Below the pieces are notes generated by a model, which worked only from the letters and a program-made list of their open reading frames with translations, made no database searches and was not told the DNA's origin. A stretch of 64,000 nucleotides of DNA from NCBI GenBank assembly GCA_012932865.1, contig SAXG01000017.1:825317-889316 (forward strand), in the 5' to 3' direction. A program made the position numbers and the translations under genes. Below are positions 1 to 9,970 of this stretch, piece by piece. The stretch's first letter is position 1. The number at the start of each line of letters is the position of its first letter. This DNA comes from Amylostereum areolatum (taxonomy: Eukaryota > Basidiomycota > Agaricomycetes > Russulales > Stereaceae).

Positions 1-890
1 TTTTGCATAGGACGTGCCGTTTTGATTACGGTTTGTCCATCTCTTGTTTTGACTTCCAGCCAGACAAACTCGTCGATTTTGTAATCTATTGGCTCGTCCT
101 TCTTACGATTATAAAAGTGCTTTTGATTGTCCTGTGCTGCCTTTAGCGCAGAGCGTGCTTCTTCATAGATGTCTCGCACGTTGTGCAAACTTGTTCGCTG
201 ATGGGTCATCTGTCTCACATCGCGGATTCATCCCTAGGTAAAGTTCTCGATCGTAGTTGGCAAAGTTGGGAGACATCCCAATCAAACTGTGGACCATGTT
301 GTTGAGCGCGGTCATGGCAAGTAGAAGATAACGTGTCCAATCATCCTGTCGTTGATTGACAAAGATGCAAAGGTAGTATTCCATGGTCATGTTGGAGCGC
401 TCAGTCTGTCCGTACATCTGAGGGTGGTACGCCGTGGACAGGTTCCCTTTGATGCCCAACAGTTGGAATAATGCCGTGGTGAACTTTGATACAAATACGC
501 TGCCACGGTTGCTGACGATCTTTCTTGGGATTCCATGATAGGGAATCACTTTGCGTAGGTACTCGAAGGCGAGTTCATCCTCCGTTAGGTCTTTGGTCAT
601 GGCCCAGAACACCACCTGCTTGGTACCTATGCAGTTCACATTGCAGATGGTGTTTTTCCCATCCAAGACCGGGAGTGGCATGACAAAGTCAATGGATACA
701 TGCTCCCAAGGTGCTTGTGGTGGATCATGGGGATGGAGCGGAGCGGCAATACGATCATGTCTAATTTTGGTATGTTGGCAGGTTTCACATCATTCGACAT
801 ATTTCCGGACATCGTCTCTGATGGCAGGCCACTAGTAGTTGCGCGTGATGAGCTCATGGGTCTTGTATCGTCCTGGATGACCAACTTGGT
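1..890 (-). pseudogene. Ty3/gypsy integrase remnant, left-truncated
   Basis: This is the 3' half of a Ty3/gypsy pol gene read on the minus strand and running off the left edge. Visible parts are the zinc-binding region (GHPGR, then CETCQ near 760-790), the catalytic-core text with 'IVSNRG' where SDRG is usual, 'STAYHPQ', and a C-terminal segment near 1-120 containing 'VWLEVKTRDG'. Two in-frame stops lie where the family has W (in the NY-W-WP motif near 832) and a residue before CETCQ. A short deletion near 180 shifts the frame. The catalytic D of SDRG is replaced by N. It is a dead copy, cut at 884 by repeat R-a. Confidence 0.85.
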
Positions 891-984
891 GGGGAGTGGG
901 CCATTGCGAGCATGGCAGTACGGTTCCCCACATTTTTAGAAGATCAGATTTTTTAAACCCTAATGTTCACATTTTTATAGGCAG

Positions 985-1180
985 AGTTCAGTGCTCATGC
1001 TATTTTGTGCTAGAGTGCGGGAGCACGCAAGTGCTCACGGTATGTTGTATTGGGTGTGGGAGCACGCAAGCATTTTGTGTGGGGAGGGGGGGTGAGAGCG
1101 CGCAAGCGCTCACGCTATTTTGTGTTGGGTGTGGGAGCGCGCAAGCACTCACACAACTTTGTGTTGGGGTGCAGGAGCAC
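985..1180 (+). repeat. Degenerate minisatellite in R-a
   Basis: About five imperfect units of roughly 40 bp follow the pattern TATTTTGTGTTGGGTGTGGG + AGC(A/G)CGCAAGCACTCAC. Related units occur at 14,038-14,200. Apparent ORFs here are low-complexity artefacts. Confidence 0.7.
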
Positions 1181-1235
1181 TTATATGGACTTGCAAGGTA
1201 AGAGTGGTATAAATACATGAATATTGCTCTCTGCC

Positions 1236-1310
1236 TAAGTAGTTGTAGTCTATTGGTATCACAAGATTTGTGTGCAGGTGTATTGGTTGCTGGTTCCAAT
1301 CCCTGTTGTG
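1236..1310 (+). other. Possible tRNA-derived segment
   Basis: The stretch has an A-box-like TAGTCTATTGG and, about 40 bp later, a B-box-like GGTTCCAATCC. I could not draw a convincing cloverleaf, and the segment is absent from the second copy of the repeat. It may be a decayed tRNA or SINE head, or chance. Confidence 0.2.
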
Positions 1311-1650
1311 CTTATTTTATTTTATCCAACTATACGACATGTTTGTCGACAGTCATCACGTGACCCAAAGTGGAAATGACGTACTTGGTGTGCAGTTTGG
1401 GCAGAACTGCACATCAGGTACATCATTTCCGCCTTTAGGTCACGTCATCACACTATACATTTGTTCCAATCTCAACCTACTAACAGTTTTGAAGCCCACC
1501 TACAGTCCACATTTTCTTAGATTCTTTAAAGCATAGAATTTACTTATTTCATTTCATTCTACTCTATTTCATGATCATTTTATTCTATTTTATATTTCTG
1601 CTATTTACAAGAGGCGTGTGGGTGCGACGAGCACGAGTACTCGTAAGAGT

Positions 1651-3211
1651 TGAAGGCACACAGGCATCTAGGGCATGTGCATGTGGGCGCCGAGGGCACA
1701 GGCGTGATCGTTGCAGGCACAGGTGTCAAGGGCACATGGGTGCACAGGCATGGGCGTCAATAGCATGTGCATGCATGTCGAGGGCGCAGGTGTGGCACCA
1801 GACCCTGTAACTATATTATAATATCTATGGGAAAGTGTCGTGGAGTCAATGCAATACCTCCCACACTCTGTCGCACGGCAAGCTGTCGGGAGCCATTGCA
1901 ATGCCCTTGCAGTTGCAAGGGCATTGCAATGTGCGTTGCGGGCCGTACAGGCTCCGCCGCCGCCACTTACCAAGCCGCCGCCACCACCGTTATGGACTGC
2001 AGACGTCCACGACCGCGTCGCCACCACCGCTCCCACCGCTAGATGCTGCGTGCATGCACATTGTCGACTGCGCGCCCACCAGCTCACGTGGTGTGCTTGT
2101 TCCGCACACACCCGGGCCCGTTCCGCTGGCACCCGCGCTCACCCCGTGCCCGTGCACTGCATGTTTGCGCTCACCCTGCACCCGCACTCCACCCGCCCGC
2201 GCACCTGCCAGCACCTGCTGGCACTCGCGCCCGCACCTGCCCGTGCTTGCCCTGCACCCGCGCACCACCTGCTCGTGCCTGCCCCTACACACCGCTTGCG
2301 CCCACCCCAGAAGTGTGAGATATGAGTGCGTGTGTTGCTAAAGTGGATACCAAGCACAGTCTGAGCAACTTCCGCAGGCCTTCCAAGCTGGATACCTGTA
2401 TCTCACACTTCCCTTGCTCCTCTCACTTTGTTCAGCCCACAAAAATACATATTCATGTATTCCTGATATTTTGGGTCAAATACACTGAAAACCACCACTC
2501 TTTGGGTCATATCTCTTTCCACAGGGAATCAATCATGCTGGTGATTTAGACACATGATCTATGCACATATATAACTCATTCCGCACCATCACTTTCACCG
2601 TCGGTGTGCATTGATGAGTCAGGAAAATCAAAGACATTCTGCACCCAGGACACCCAATTGGTGATGACCCTAACTCGCCTATGAAGGGGGAAAACCACAA
2701 CAAAGAGGGAGTGAGGAAGAAGGAAGGGTGCGAGGGCGTCGAGCATGCTGGGGCGGTCGGGAAGTGAGGGAGAAGCCAGAAATGAGCCGACTTTTGGAGG
2801 ACTTGGGAGGGAACCTAATACAAGAGCCAAGGGTCGAGAGTGAGAAATGAGAACCTAGAGCCGAGGGTGATGATGGGGCAAAACCGATGATATTCCGAGG
2901 GTGAAGACGAGGGTGAGGACCTAGGTGGTGGTAGTACGCTCTGGAGTAAGTACGACTTGTACGCGGAATGGACCCGAGTGCTGACTAAGTAAAACTCGGC
3001 TCAAAAGTCTAAAACATACTGGGGACGGGCCGGAACAAGGTTGAGAACTAAGTGAAGTATGTAGAAAGTACAGTATAGGGTCGGTGAGGAAGCCTGCATC
3101 AAAACCTAAGGGGTCTTTTGAGTAATGAAGCCGGGAGAGAGAACCCGGGGGTAGGTAGGTAGGAGCCGAGGTCACGTGACCCATGGAGCCGAAGCCGAAG
3201 CCGAAACTGAA
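1651..3211. other. Low-complexity DNA, no supported gene
   Basis: 1,651-1,800 is G-rich with repeated 'GGGCACAGGTG'-like words. 1,900-2,320 is strongly C-rich on the plus strand with repeated 'CACCCGC/GCACCTGC' words. 2,330-2,560 is AT-richer and shows nothing recognisable. 2,580-3,180 has a short minus-strand ORF (2,576-2,830) with an aromatic/acidic end that could be an exon remnant, but no family is recognised. Confidence 0.5.
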
Positions 3212-3315
3212 GGAGCCAGGACAGGAGCCGAAGCACCCAAAGAAACCAAAGTGTCCAAAGGAGCCGAACTTGATCTCGGTACGGGCTCAGCGCGTGCGGG
3301 GCCCTATCATCGGCA
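3212..3315 (+). repeat. Left arm of ~100-bp inverted repeat
   Basis: About 100 bp here match the reverse complement of 5,180-5,285 almost base for base (GGACAGGAGCCGAAGCACCC through GGGGCCCTATCA). The arms lie 1.9 kb apart. They may be subterminal repeats of a DNA element or just two inverted copies of one repeat. No TSD was found. Confidence 0.65.
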
Positions 3316-4149
3316 CTGACCTTACTATCTTCTCTCCAATTGGACATTTGAAATAGTTCTAACGACACGAGAGGCCCTATTTCTGCTATAGTAAGCTGTA
3401 CAGTAACTTAGATTACCTGCCCGATGCTCACAATGTCATTGAAATGCATGTGGTGGGTGTTTTGGGGTGTTTTTTGGCTGTAGAATACATATTTTGATTA
3501 TTACATTGCACCTAATGGATATATTGACTATATATTCTAGATTGGGACTTGTATATATGTATACTGCCTTATCTAATATACAGAACAGTTATCGGAAGTG
3601 GTGGGAAAGCGGTGCACGCCATTGCGCACGACGAGCTCAACTTTCGGCACTTGCCGAGCCGCGGGAACTGCCGAGACGCGACCCCCAATCGGGAAGTCAT
3701 GTCGTTCCTGCCAGCTCATACTCCTCTTCCTTCACCACCACCTCGTCCCCTCGTCCCCTCGCTCTCCTCCGCCTCTTGCCACCCCCCGCCGCGGTCAAAT
3801 GGCGACGCCAACGCGTCCGCCCCGCCGCTCACCTCTCCCACACCGCCACGTCGTGTCCAACGACGCGCTCAATGCGCCAGTGTGACGCCCCCCCAAACGA
3901 CGCCCTCTCTGCCCCTTCCTCGCCCATCCGCTCTCCCCCGCTCTCCCAGGCCACACGCCTTGCCGCCGCTGTCCGCGTGTTGCGCGGGCACGGAGGCTGG
4001 GCGTGTATGCGCCGTGTGGTGTGCGCGCAGCGGGTCCGGACCTGCCACGTGGCACGCGGACAAGCCAGAGGTGCGCCACTTGGCACCCGTGCTGTAGCGG
4101 CGTGACGGGTGCGAGCGCGGGCGCGGGCGGGCAGTGCGCAGGCGGATGC
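3316..4149. other. Gene-free stretch, GC-rich distal part
   Basis: 3,316-3,590 is AT-rich without features. 3,595-3,700 resembles 5,020-5,100 (shared 'TGCCGAGACGCG' and 'GGAAGTC' words), perhaps a duplicated segment. 3,700-4,140 is GC-rich and low in complexity, and its long ORFs in several frames look compositional. Confidence 0.45.
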
Positions 4150-4704
4150 TGTGACGACGGAGTCAATCACGTGCCGACAACAACAACAACACACAACAAA
4201 ATAAGAAAGAAACTCGGAGTCAACCTCCTCGAGTGCGACTACACAGGTCAGCGCGCGAAGCCGCAGGGGTACTACTTAGGCACTGCAAACGACTAGTCCA
4301 AAGACCAAGTTTAGCATTAGTCGCAGTTCTAAGATACAGTAGAAACACTGCTTACCTAGTCCAAAGACCAAGAGGTCGAGATGAGGACTAGGCTCGCTAC
4401 ATGCACTCCTTTTATACTACTAGGGTGACCCACTTCAGAGCCCCTTGACCCACATAATATCCTAAGTACAGTAATCGTATTCTACCAATCCTGTGCGCTG
4501 ATTCTATGCTGTGCGTGTAAGCGGAGTTCCAAAGTCCGAAATCAGGTGATACGTCATGTGAAGAGAAACACGTGCTTAGTCACGTGACCAACCCAGCCAT
4601 AATCCCTAGTCCAAAACAATGTCCTTCCCCTGTCGTAACAAAAATGAAAAGGGCGTAAGTCCCTTTGAGGAAAAAGATAGGGGCTATTGACGCGTGTCGT
4701 CACA
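4150..4704 (-). mobile_element. Solo LTR, family F
   Basis: This is a 555-bp LTR with a 9-bp terminal inverted repeat (TGTGACGAC...GTCGTCACA), flanked by a perfect 5-bp duplication GATGC (4,145-4,149 and 4,705-4,709). It is closely similar to the LTRs at 43,299-43,850 and 53,140-53,696. Its transcription orientation is minus, inferred from the F element. It probably formed by LTR-LTR recombination that removed an internal region. Confidence 0.93.
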
Positions 4705-4709
4705 GATGC

Positions 4710-4942
4710 GTGCGCTGGTGCGAGCGCAAGTGCGGGCAGGTGCAAGCTGGTGCGCGGGCGTTGGGCGAGCGCGGGAGCGGGGAGAGCACGGGCGGGCGGT
4801 GCACGGGCAGGCGCGGGCGTGGGGCGAGCGCAGGCAGTGCGTGGGCAGGTGCGGGCGCGGGTTGGGTCGTGCGCGAGCACGGGCGGTGCGTGAGCAGGTG
4901 GTCTGGGGGTGCGCTGTTGCGGGTGCGGGCGCAGCGGATGTA
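4710..4942 (+). repeat. GC-rich minisatellite
   Basis: Degenerate repeats of GGGCGCGGGCAGGTGC-like words continue from before the solo LTR, so the LTR landed inside this array. The plus strand is G-rich with many GGG runs and could form G-quadruplexes. Confidence 0.5.
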
Positions 4943-5000
4943 GATCATGACGTATTTTAGGGCCGCGTTTTGAAACACGGCCCGAAAATATGTCATGATC
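4943..5000. repeat. Near-perfect palindrome H1
   Basis: This 58-bp inverted repeat has almost no loop. Its outer arms are GATCATGACGTATTTT / AAAATATGTCATGATC and its inner arms GGGCCGCGTTT / AAACACGGCCC. H2 at 31,697 has nearly the same outer arms but different inner arms that are still self-complementary. Confidence 0.85.
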
Positions 5001-5179
5001 TCTGGCGAGAACGACGCAACTTCCTCTTTGGGGGCGCATCTCGGGATTTGCCGAGACGCGCTCCCAATGAGGAAGTCGCGTCTTCCTCATCACCAACCTT
5101 GTCCTCGTCCCTCTCTCCCTCTCCTTTCCTCCGCCCCCGTCCCTCCTCAATGCGTCCAACAACGCTCCAAAATTCCAGC

Positions 5180-5285
5180 ACCGCCGCTGATAGGGCCCCG
5201 CACGCGCTGAGCCCGTACCGAGATCAAGTTCGGCTCCTTTGGACACTTTGGTTTCTTTGGGTGCTTCGGCTCCTGTCCCGGTCCC
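5180..5285 (-). repeat. Right arm of ~100-bp inverted repeat
   Basis: This is the reverse complement of 3,212-3,315. It lies directly upstream of the reverse-transcriptase remnant and could be part of that element's leader. Confidence 0.65.
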
Positions 5286-5389
5286 AATTCTTCTCTTTCT
5301 CTTCCCCATTTCAACCTAAGACAAAACACACATGGCTTTCTACCTTCGGCTTATACCCAGGCTCCCATTTCACCGGTTCCTATCTTTGC

Positions 5390-6497
5390 AGCCAAGAAGA
5401 AGTACAAGACCGTTGCACAAAAGGTCTGCCCCGTGCTGGCACCACTCCCGGAACATTTCCGCATTGTTCGGCACATCCACGGAGACCCCCTTGCTGGCAT
5501 GCCTGTTCTCACTCCCCACCCCCCACCCTTTGAACCCACAGGCCGATACACAGCCGAGCGCAAAGCCTTTATGGATGAGGCGCACCCAGAAGGTTTCCTT
5601 TGGCCCGAGGAACGGCTCCTCCTACATGATCTCCTCTCAAAACAGAACCTCGCCTTTGCATGGGAAGATTCCGAGTGTGGTCACTTTCGTGAAGACTTCT
5701 TTCCCCCAGTTATCATCCCAGTTATCCCACACACTCCCTGGGTCCAGCGGAACATCCCTATACCCCCGGGAATTTTCAACGAGGTCTGCAAAATTATTGA
5801 GTCTAAGGAGAAAGCCAGAGTTTACGAGCCGTCCAACTCCTCATACCGGTCCCGGTGGTTTACTGTTGTCAAGAAGGATGGCAAGAGCCTGCGCATTGTG
5901 CACTCCCTTGAACCACTCAACAAAGTCACCATTGCACACTCAGGAGTCCCACCGTTTACCGACCAACTAGCCGAGCAATTTGCAGGTCATGCATGTGGAG
6001 GTATCATGGACCTTTTTATCGGGTACGACGAGCGTCGCATTGCTGAAGCCTCTCGGGACCTCACAACCTTCCAAACCCCCTTTGGCTCCCGTCGGCTTGT
6101 CACCCTGCCCATGGGTTGGACTAACTCGGTACCCATCTTTCATGACGACGTCACCCATATCCTTCAGGCCGAGATTCCGGCTGTTACTCAGCCGTATATT
6201 GATGATGTCCCTATCCGAGGCCCACCCACCCGTTATGAACTACCAGATGGAGGCTATGCACCCGGAAAACCCTGGAATCCGGAGGTTTGTCTGGGAACAC
6301 ATGCAGAACGTCAACCGGGTTGTACAATGGATGAAGTATTGCGGCGGCACCTTTTCCGGCTTCAAATCGATTGTATGTGCATCTGAGTTTACAGTTGTCG
6401 GGCACCATTGCACCTATGAAGGACGGGTTCCCGAGCCTTCCAATTATGCGAAGATCATCAACTGGGGCCCATGCAAGGATCTCTCGGATGTTCGTGG
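5390..6497 (+). pseudogene. Reverse transcriptase of a basidiomycete LTR-type element
   Basis: The reading frame contains an RT fold of the type common in Agaricomycete genomes. Motifs are 'YEPSNSSYRSRWF', 'VVKKDGKSLRIVHSLEPLN', a GYDER segment, 'TLPMGWTNSVPIFHDDV' and the catalytic 'YIDD' near 6,197-6,210. A frameshift near 6,255 moves the rest (VWEHMQNVNRVVQWMKYCGG, then 'DLSDVRG') into another frame. The sequence stops abruptly at about 6,497 against the RecQ-like exon. No RNase H or integrase follows. It is diverged from the other Ty3 elements here. I infer a truncated insertion or a deletion junction. Confidence 0.8.
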
Positions 6498-6705
6498 GCC
6501 ACCAGTGATAGAACAAAGGAAATAGAAAAGCGAAGGTCTTCCCAGCCCCTGTAGGAACATCGAGGATGACACTTTGACCTTGAAGAACATGCCGCCCGGC
6601 TTGCTGTTGGAAGCGGCGAAGTCCAGGTATGTTGAATGCTTCGCAAAGTCGCCGCTCGGCCTCTGCGAGTCGAGCTTCGTCCAAGGGAACGACTTCTCGA
6701 GGCAT
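6498..6705 (-). pseudogene. RecQ-like helicase, N-terminal fragment
   Basis: The minus-strand ORF starts at 6,705 with MPREVVPLDEARLAEAERRL and reaches a Walker A motif PTGAGKT about 50 residues in, preceded by 'RRFQQQAGRHVLQGQSVI' and followed by 'FLFPLFYHWWP'. This is the start of a RecQ-type DEAD/DEAH helicase, an ATP-dependent 3'-5' DNA helicase. Basidiomycetes carry many such genes, and some are telomere-linked. The frame ends where the upstream RT sequence begins, so the DEAH box and helicase C domain are gone. The gene start lies about 290 bp inside the terminal block at 6,996-7,122, which also precedes the DUF6589 gene. Confidence 0.8.
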
Positions 6706-6995
6706 GATAAGCAGAGAAAGCGGGAGAGAGTCGGATACTCCCTCCTTTTGCTAGCACGGAAACCCCTAGACATGGCGGAGCCGACACTGAGACAGGGAGG
6801 GGGCCGGGGTAAAAGTATCTCTGCCGGGGTCTCTGAAAGCTGTCAGTGATGGGGAAACAGGGAGGAGGGTCACCATGGGTTCATATATATTAAATAATGT
6901 CGAGCGGTACAGAAGGCAAGTACAGATGGCGAGGGAATGAACCAGAAGGACGCGAGAGGAGGATGCAGCTACAAGTGGCCGTGCGCGCACGAAGT

Positions 6996-7122
6996 GAATT
7001 TCGCTAAGTCTCGACCTATCGTGGGAAGAAACTTCCACTCTACTCACTCACGTGTCAAGGACTCCAGTCCCTGCATCGACGTGCTGTTACCGCCGGCTCG
7101 ATTCAGGTACTGGTTCGAGTCT
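6996..7122 (+). repeat. Putative mobile-element terminal block (RecQ side)
   Basis: A block of about 85 bp (TTTCGCTAAGTC...CAAGGACTCCAGTCCCT) plus the last 14 bp (ACTGGTTCGAGTCT) match 13,388-13,517, with a diverged middle. Ty3 RT sequence begins immediately after the terminal A. A 9-bp sequence next to it (ACGGGGATG, 7,124-7,132) matches, in reverse complement, CACCCCCGT at 13,519-13,527 with one mismatch. Confidence 0.7.
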
Positions 7123-8026
7123 AACGGGGATGTAGCTTTCCATCCTTCTTTTTGACGAAGAAGAACAGACTTGCCTGAGATGATTTCGATGGGCGAATAT
7201 AGCCCTTCTTCAGATAGTCGTCAAGGAAGGTGTCAAGTTCGACTTGTTTGCAGGGAGAGAGAGGGTAGATTTTGCACGGTTTGGGTTCAAAGCCCTCTTT
7301 CATGTTGATGGCGTGATCTCATAGTCATTGGTCGGGCAGTCGCTCAGAGGTTTTCTTATCAAATACCGGTGCAACGTCGCAATATGGAGTAGGAACAAGG
7401 TCCTCGAAGGTTTGTGTGTGTTCTCCTTCGAGTGCTCTGTGATTTCTTGCGCTTTGGTGAAGCTTGCACGGATTGGCACCGCCTCTGGATTAGGGTCGTC
7501 AGTTTCAGGGAGCATCCCAGCGCGGCATAGGCCATTGATCTCCCAGTCTCGGAAGACTACGGGTTGTTCATTGTCGTCCTCCATGAAAAGCCGGGCGGGG
7601 AGGGGTGAGTGATGGAATGTGCGGATGCGAACACCTTGCACTCTGCGCGCGGGAATAACATACGTAGGGATCGGAGCCCAGGAGACATAGGTTGGTTCTG
7701 GAAAAGGGTTGTCTGGGGCTGGAGGCGCCTTAGGGGCTTCATCGATTTGAACCTTTCATTGCGGTTGGGTCGATGATAGCTTGTGCAGCTTTGTTGCAAG
7801 GTTCATCATGGTTGGTTCAGAGGGGGTGCAGGAGGGAGGGCAGCGGAGCATGTCAATGCAATCTTGCTGCCAAGTCTATGGTGAGGTTGTGCTCATCGAG
7901 CCAGTCTGTTCCAAGGATCATGTCATGGTCACCGATGTTGGTGATGATGAACTCAGCTTCTTCCTCATGATAGGCTTTCGAGTCTTGTAAGTATATCCGG
8001 ACTCGCTGGGTCGTCGTATCACGTAC
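7123..8026 (-). pseudogene. Ty3/gypsy protease-RT N-terminal part (split gene, half 1)
   Basis: Read on the minus strand from 8,026, the fragment shows the protease C-terminus ('DHDMILGTDWLDEHN'), a linker with 'TYVIPARRVQ', then the RT N-terminus ('[10 protein letters not shown]', '[13 protein letters not shown]', '[13 protein letters not shown]'). It stops exactly at the terminal block at 7,122. The RT residues expected next (PVQD...LNKGT) are found at 13,518 on the opposite strand. Stops and a frameshift near 7,750 and 7,315 show it is dead. Confidence 0.8.
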
Positions 8027-8478
8027 TGTTGAAGTCGCAGTTGAAGGGGCTAGCCAACTAGCTAGGGACGCTCAGACCTGACACAAACAGTGGATTGCTG
8101 CAGCACAGAATGAGCGACTGAGAAACAAGACAGAAACGAGCAAAGGGCATACCTGCAGCACAGAATGAGCGACTGAGGAGGAGCAGACGCGTGTGGCTGC
8201 AGGTAGAGGCCACGGAGCGTAGGAGGAAACTCGGAATAAGCCGAGAATCAACCTAAAGCGGTAACTAACTCGAAACTGAACCTAGGGAAGCTAACTCGGG
8301 CTGAACTACAGTAGGTACAGTACAATAGCAAACAGTGGGTGAAGTGGAGAGGGCCTGTGGAGGGTATAGACGCGGAATGAGGCGATAATAGGGTGAATGG
8401 AGCGGAATAGAAGCGAATAAAAGGGAGATAGAACGGAAGAAAGGCGTAGAAATCAGACATAAATGAATATCTTCAGCA
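8027..8478 (-). mobile_element. Ty1/copia LTR, minus orientation
   Basis: This is about 452 bp of the copia LTR family found at 23,654 and 29,148, reversed: it starts TGTTGAAGTCGCAG and ends ATATCTTCAGCA. It lacks a matching TSD (CGTAC on the left, GGAAT on the right). The left flank is Ty3 protease and the right flank an unrelated gene fragment, so it probably sits on a rearrangement junction. Confidence 0.85.
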
Positions 8479-9538
8479 GGAATTTCTTCCGCTGGCGAAG
8501 CCTGGAAGAGCCCCTTCATGGCCGCCTGTCGGGTACCAGCCAGCAGGCCTAGACGAGCCCGTACGGCCTGGAGGGGAATGGAAAGATCCAGAAGGTATCC
8601 ATCGATCATGGATGATATCTCGAAATCCAGTAGTAAGGGTCCATCAACTAGCTGCTGAGATCCGATGGGATAATCTCCAAAGGGCATGCGAGATTCCCGG
8701 GATGCTTGCACAGGATGAACCATACAATAAACGGTCTCCATTGCGAGTAGATGGTCATTGGCCGCCTCGCTTTCCAACCAAAATGTTTCCGAGCCTTTGT
8801 ACTTGGGTGAATGTCAATGTTGATAAATAAACCACTAAATGATTATTAGACTCGGAGGGGGAAAAGGCAAGAAATAACCGACCTCATATCCATAAGTGAC
8901 AAAAAAGAATATAAGCTCAAGGCTCACTGGAAACTTGGCACAGCAGAAATCGCAGGCAGTGAAGAATGTGGTCGTGGTTTCTGAAAAGTTCCCTGCACAC
9001 GTGTTGGAATGCGGGCGAGGCGGAGGCTTACCGAGAGCCTCCTTCCTGTCTAGGTTCGAAAATCATACAGTGTAACTCTGTGGCTTCCGAAAGCTCTGAG
9101 ATGATAATCTTGAAGTGGCCCATGATAGTTTTGTCTGTTCATTCAACAGCTGTGCTGAAGCCAGCGCTGTACTGAAGCAGATCCTTGACCATTTGGTCCA
9201 CTACGGCGTTCAGGGCATCTGCCCTTCAGTCTTGGCCAGGCAGATACCAATCCGAGAAATAGCCTAATTTTTATCAATTTAAAGCTAAGAAGATTGAAAG
9301 GACGGTAGGCTTATGGTATGGATTCATAAGCTCAGGAGGATTGTTGGGCCTTTTGCTGCTGGCTACAGGAATTAAGTTGTTATCACCCAGGAAGCCAACA
9401 CTTTGTCGACAAAGTCGACCAACTGCCAGCTTTGGGGCTCCATGTATGCACTTGGGTAGTCAACTGTGATCAGACAGACGAGGTGGGCATGAGATGGGGT
9501 TTCTGTTCAAATCAACTAAACAGGAAAAATAAACGTTC
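8479..9538 (-). pseudogene. Host-gene fragment of unknown function
   Basis: Two exon-like segments can be read on the minus strand. One near 9,060-9,125 contains 'GHFKIIISELSEATELHCM' and ends at a GTAAGC donor. A second at about 8,480-8,800 contains 'SEAANDHLLAMETVY', 'GPLLLDFEISSMIDGYLLDL' and 'AVRARLGLLAGTRQAAMKG'. The second runs straight into the copia LTR at 8,478, so the 3' end is lost. I do not recognise the family. The rest of the stretch (9,130-9,538) shows no clear coding sequence. Confidence 0.45.
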
Positions 9539-9970
9539 TGCCGAAGATATTCATTTATGTCTGATTTCTACACCTTTGTTCCATTCCATCTCCCTTCTAT
9601 TCGCGTCTATTTCGCTCCATTCACCCTATTATCGTCTCATTCCGCGTCTATACCCTCCACATGCCCTCTCCACTTCACCTACTGTACCCATTTGTACTGT
9701 ACTTACTGTAGGTCAGCCTGAGTTAGCTTCCCTAGCTTCAGTTTCGAGTTAGTTGCCGCTTTAGGGTGATTCTCGGCTTATTCCGAGTTTCCTCCCACGC
9801 TCCGTGGCCTCTACCTGCAGCCACACGCGGCTGCTCCTCCTTAGTCGCTCATTCTGTGCTGCAGGTGTGCCCCTTGCTCGTTTCTGTCTTGTTGCTCAGT
9901 CGCTCGCAGCAATCCACTGTTTGTGTCAGTTCTGAGCGTCCCTAGCTAGTTGGCTAGCCCCTTCAACTGC
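9539..9970 (+). mobile_element. Ty1/copia LTR, plus orientation, 3' end missing
   Basis: It matches the copia LTR from TGCCGAAGATATTC to CCTTCAACTGC and lacks the last nine bases. It faces the LTR at 8,027-8,478 and abuts minus-strand copia RT sequence, an arrangement impossible for a simple insertion. Confidence 0.85.

Larger units (their letters stand above)
884..1650 (+). repeat. Non-coding interspersed repeat R-a
   Basis: This segment shares its order of motifs with 13,856-14,861. Both copies start with a 40-bp near-identical stretch (ACTTGGTGGGGAGTGGGCC...GGTTCCCCA), followed by an AT-rich stretch with 'GTAGGCAGAGTTC', a minisatellite, and a T-rich tail with repeated 'ATTTCAT'. Both copies abut decayed Ty3 pol sequence, so the repeat seems to have inserted into such elements. 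There is no credible ORF. It could be a degenerate LTR-type or non-autonomous element. Its right end is not sharp. Confidence 0.6.

Noticed and set aside
960..1200. CRISPR-like array
   Set aside because: The units are degenerate tandem repeats without unique spacers, and the setting is eukaryotic.
1767..2341. Several overlapping ORFs of 75-168 codons on both strands
   Set aside because: They are His/Pro/Ala/Arg-rich translations of C-rich repeats, open in several frames at once, with no domain.
3467..4166. ORFs up to 212 codons in GC-rich DNA
   Set aside because: Open in most frames because of GC content and low-complexity; no recognisable motif.
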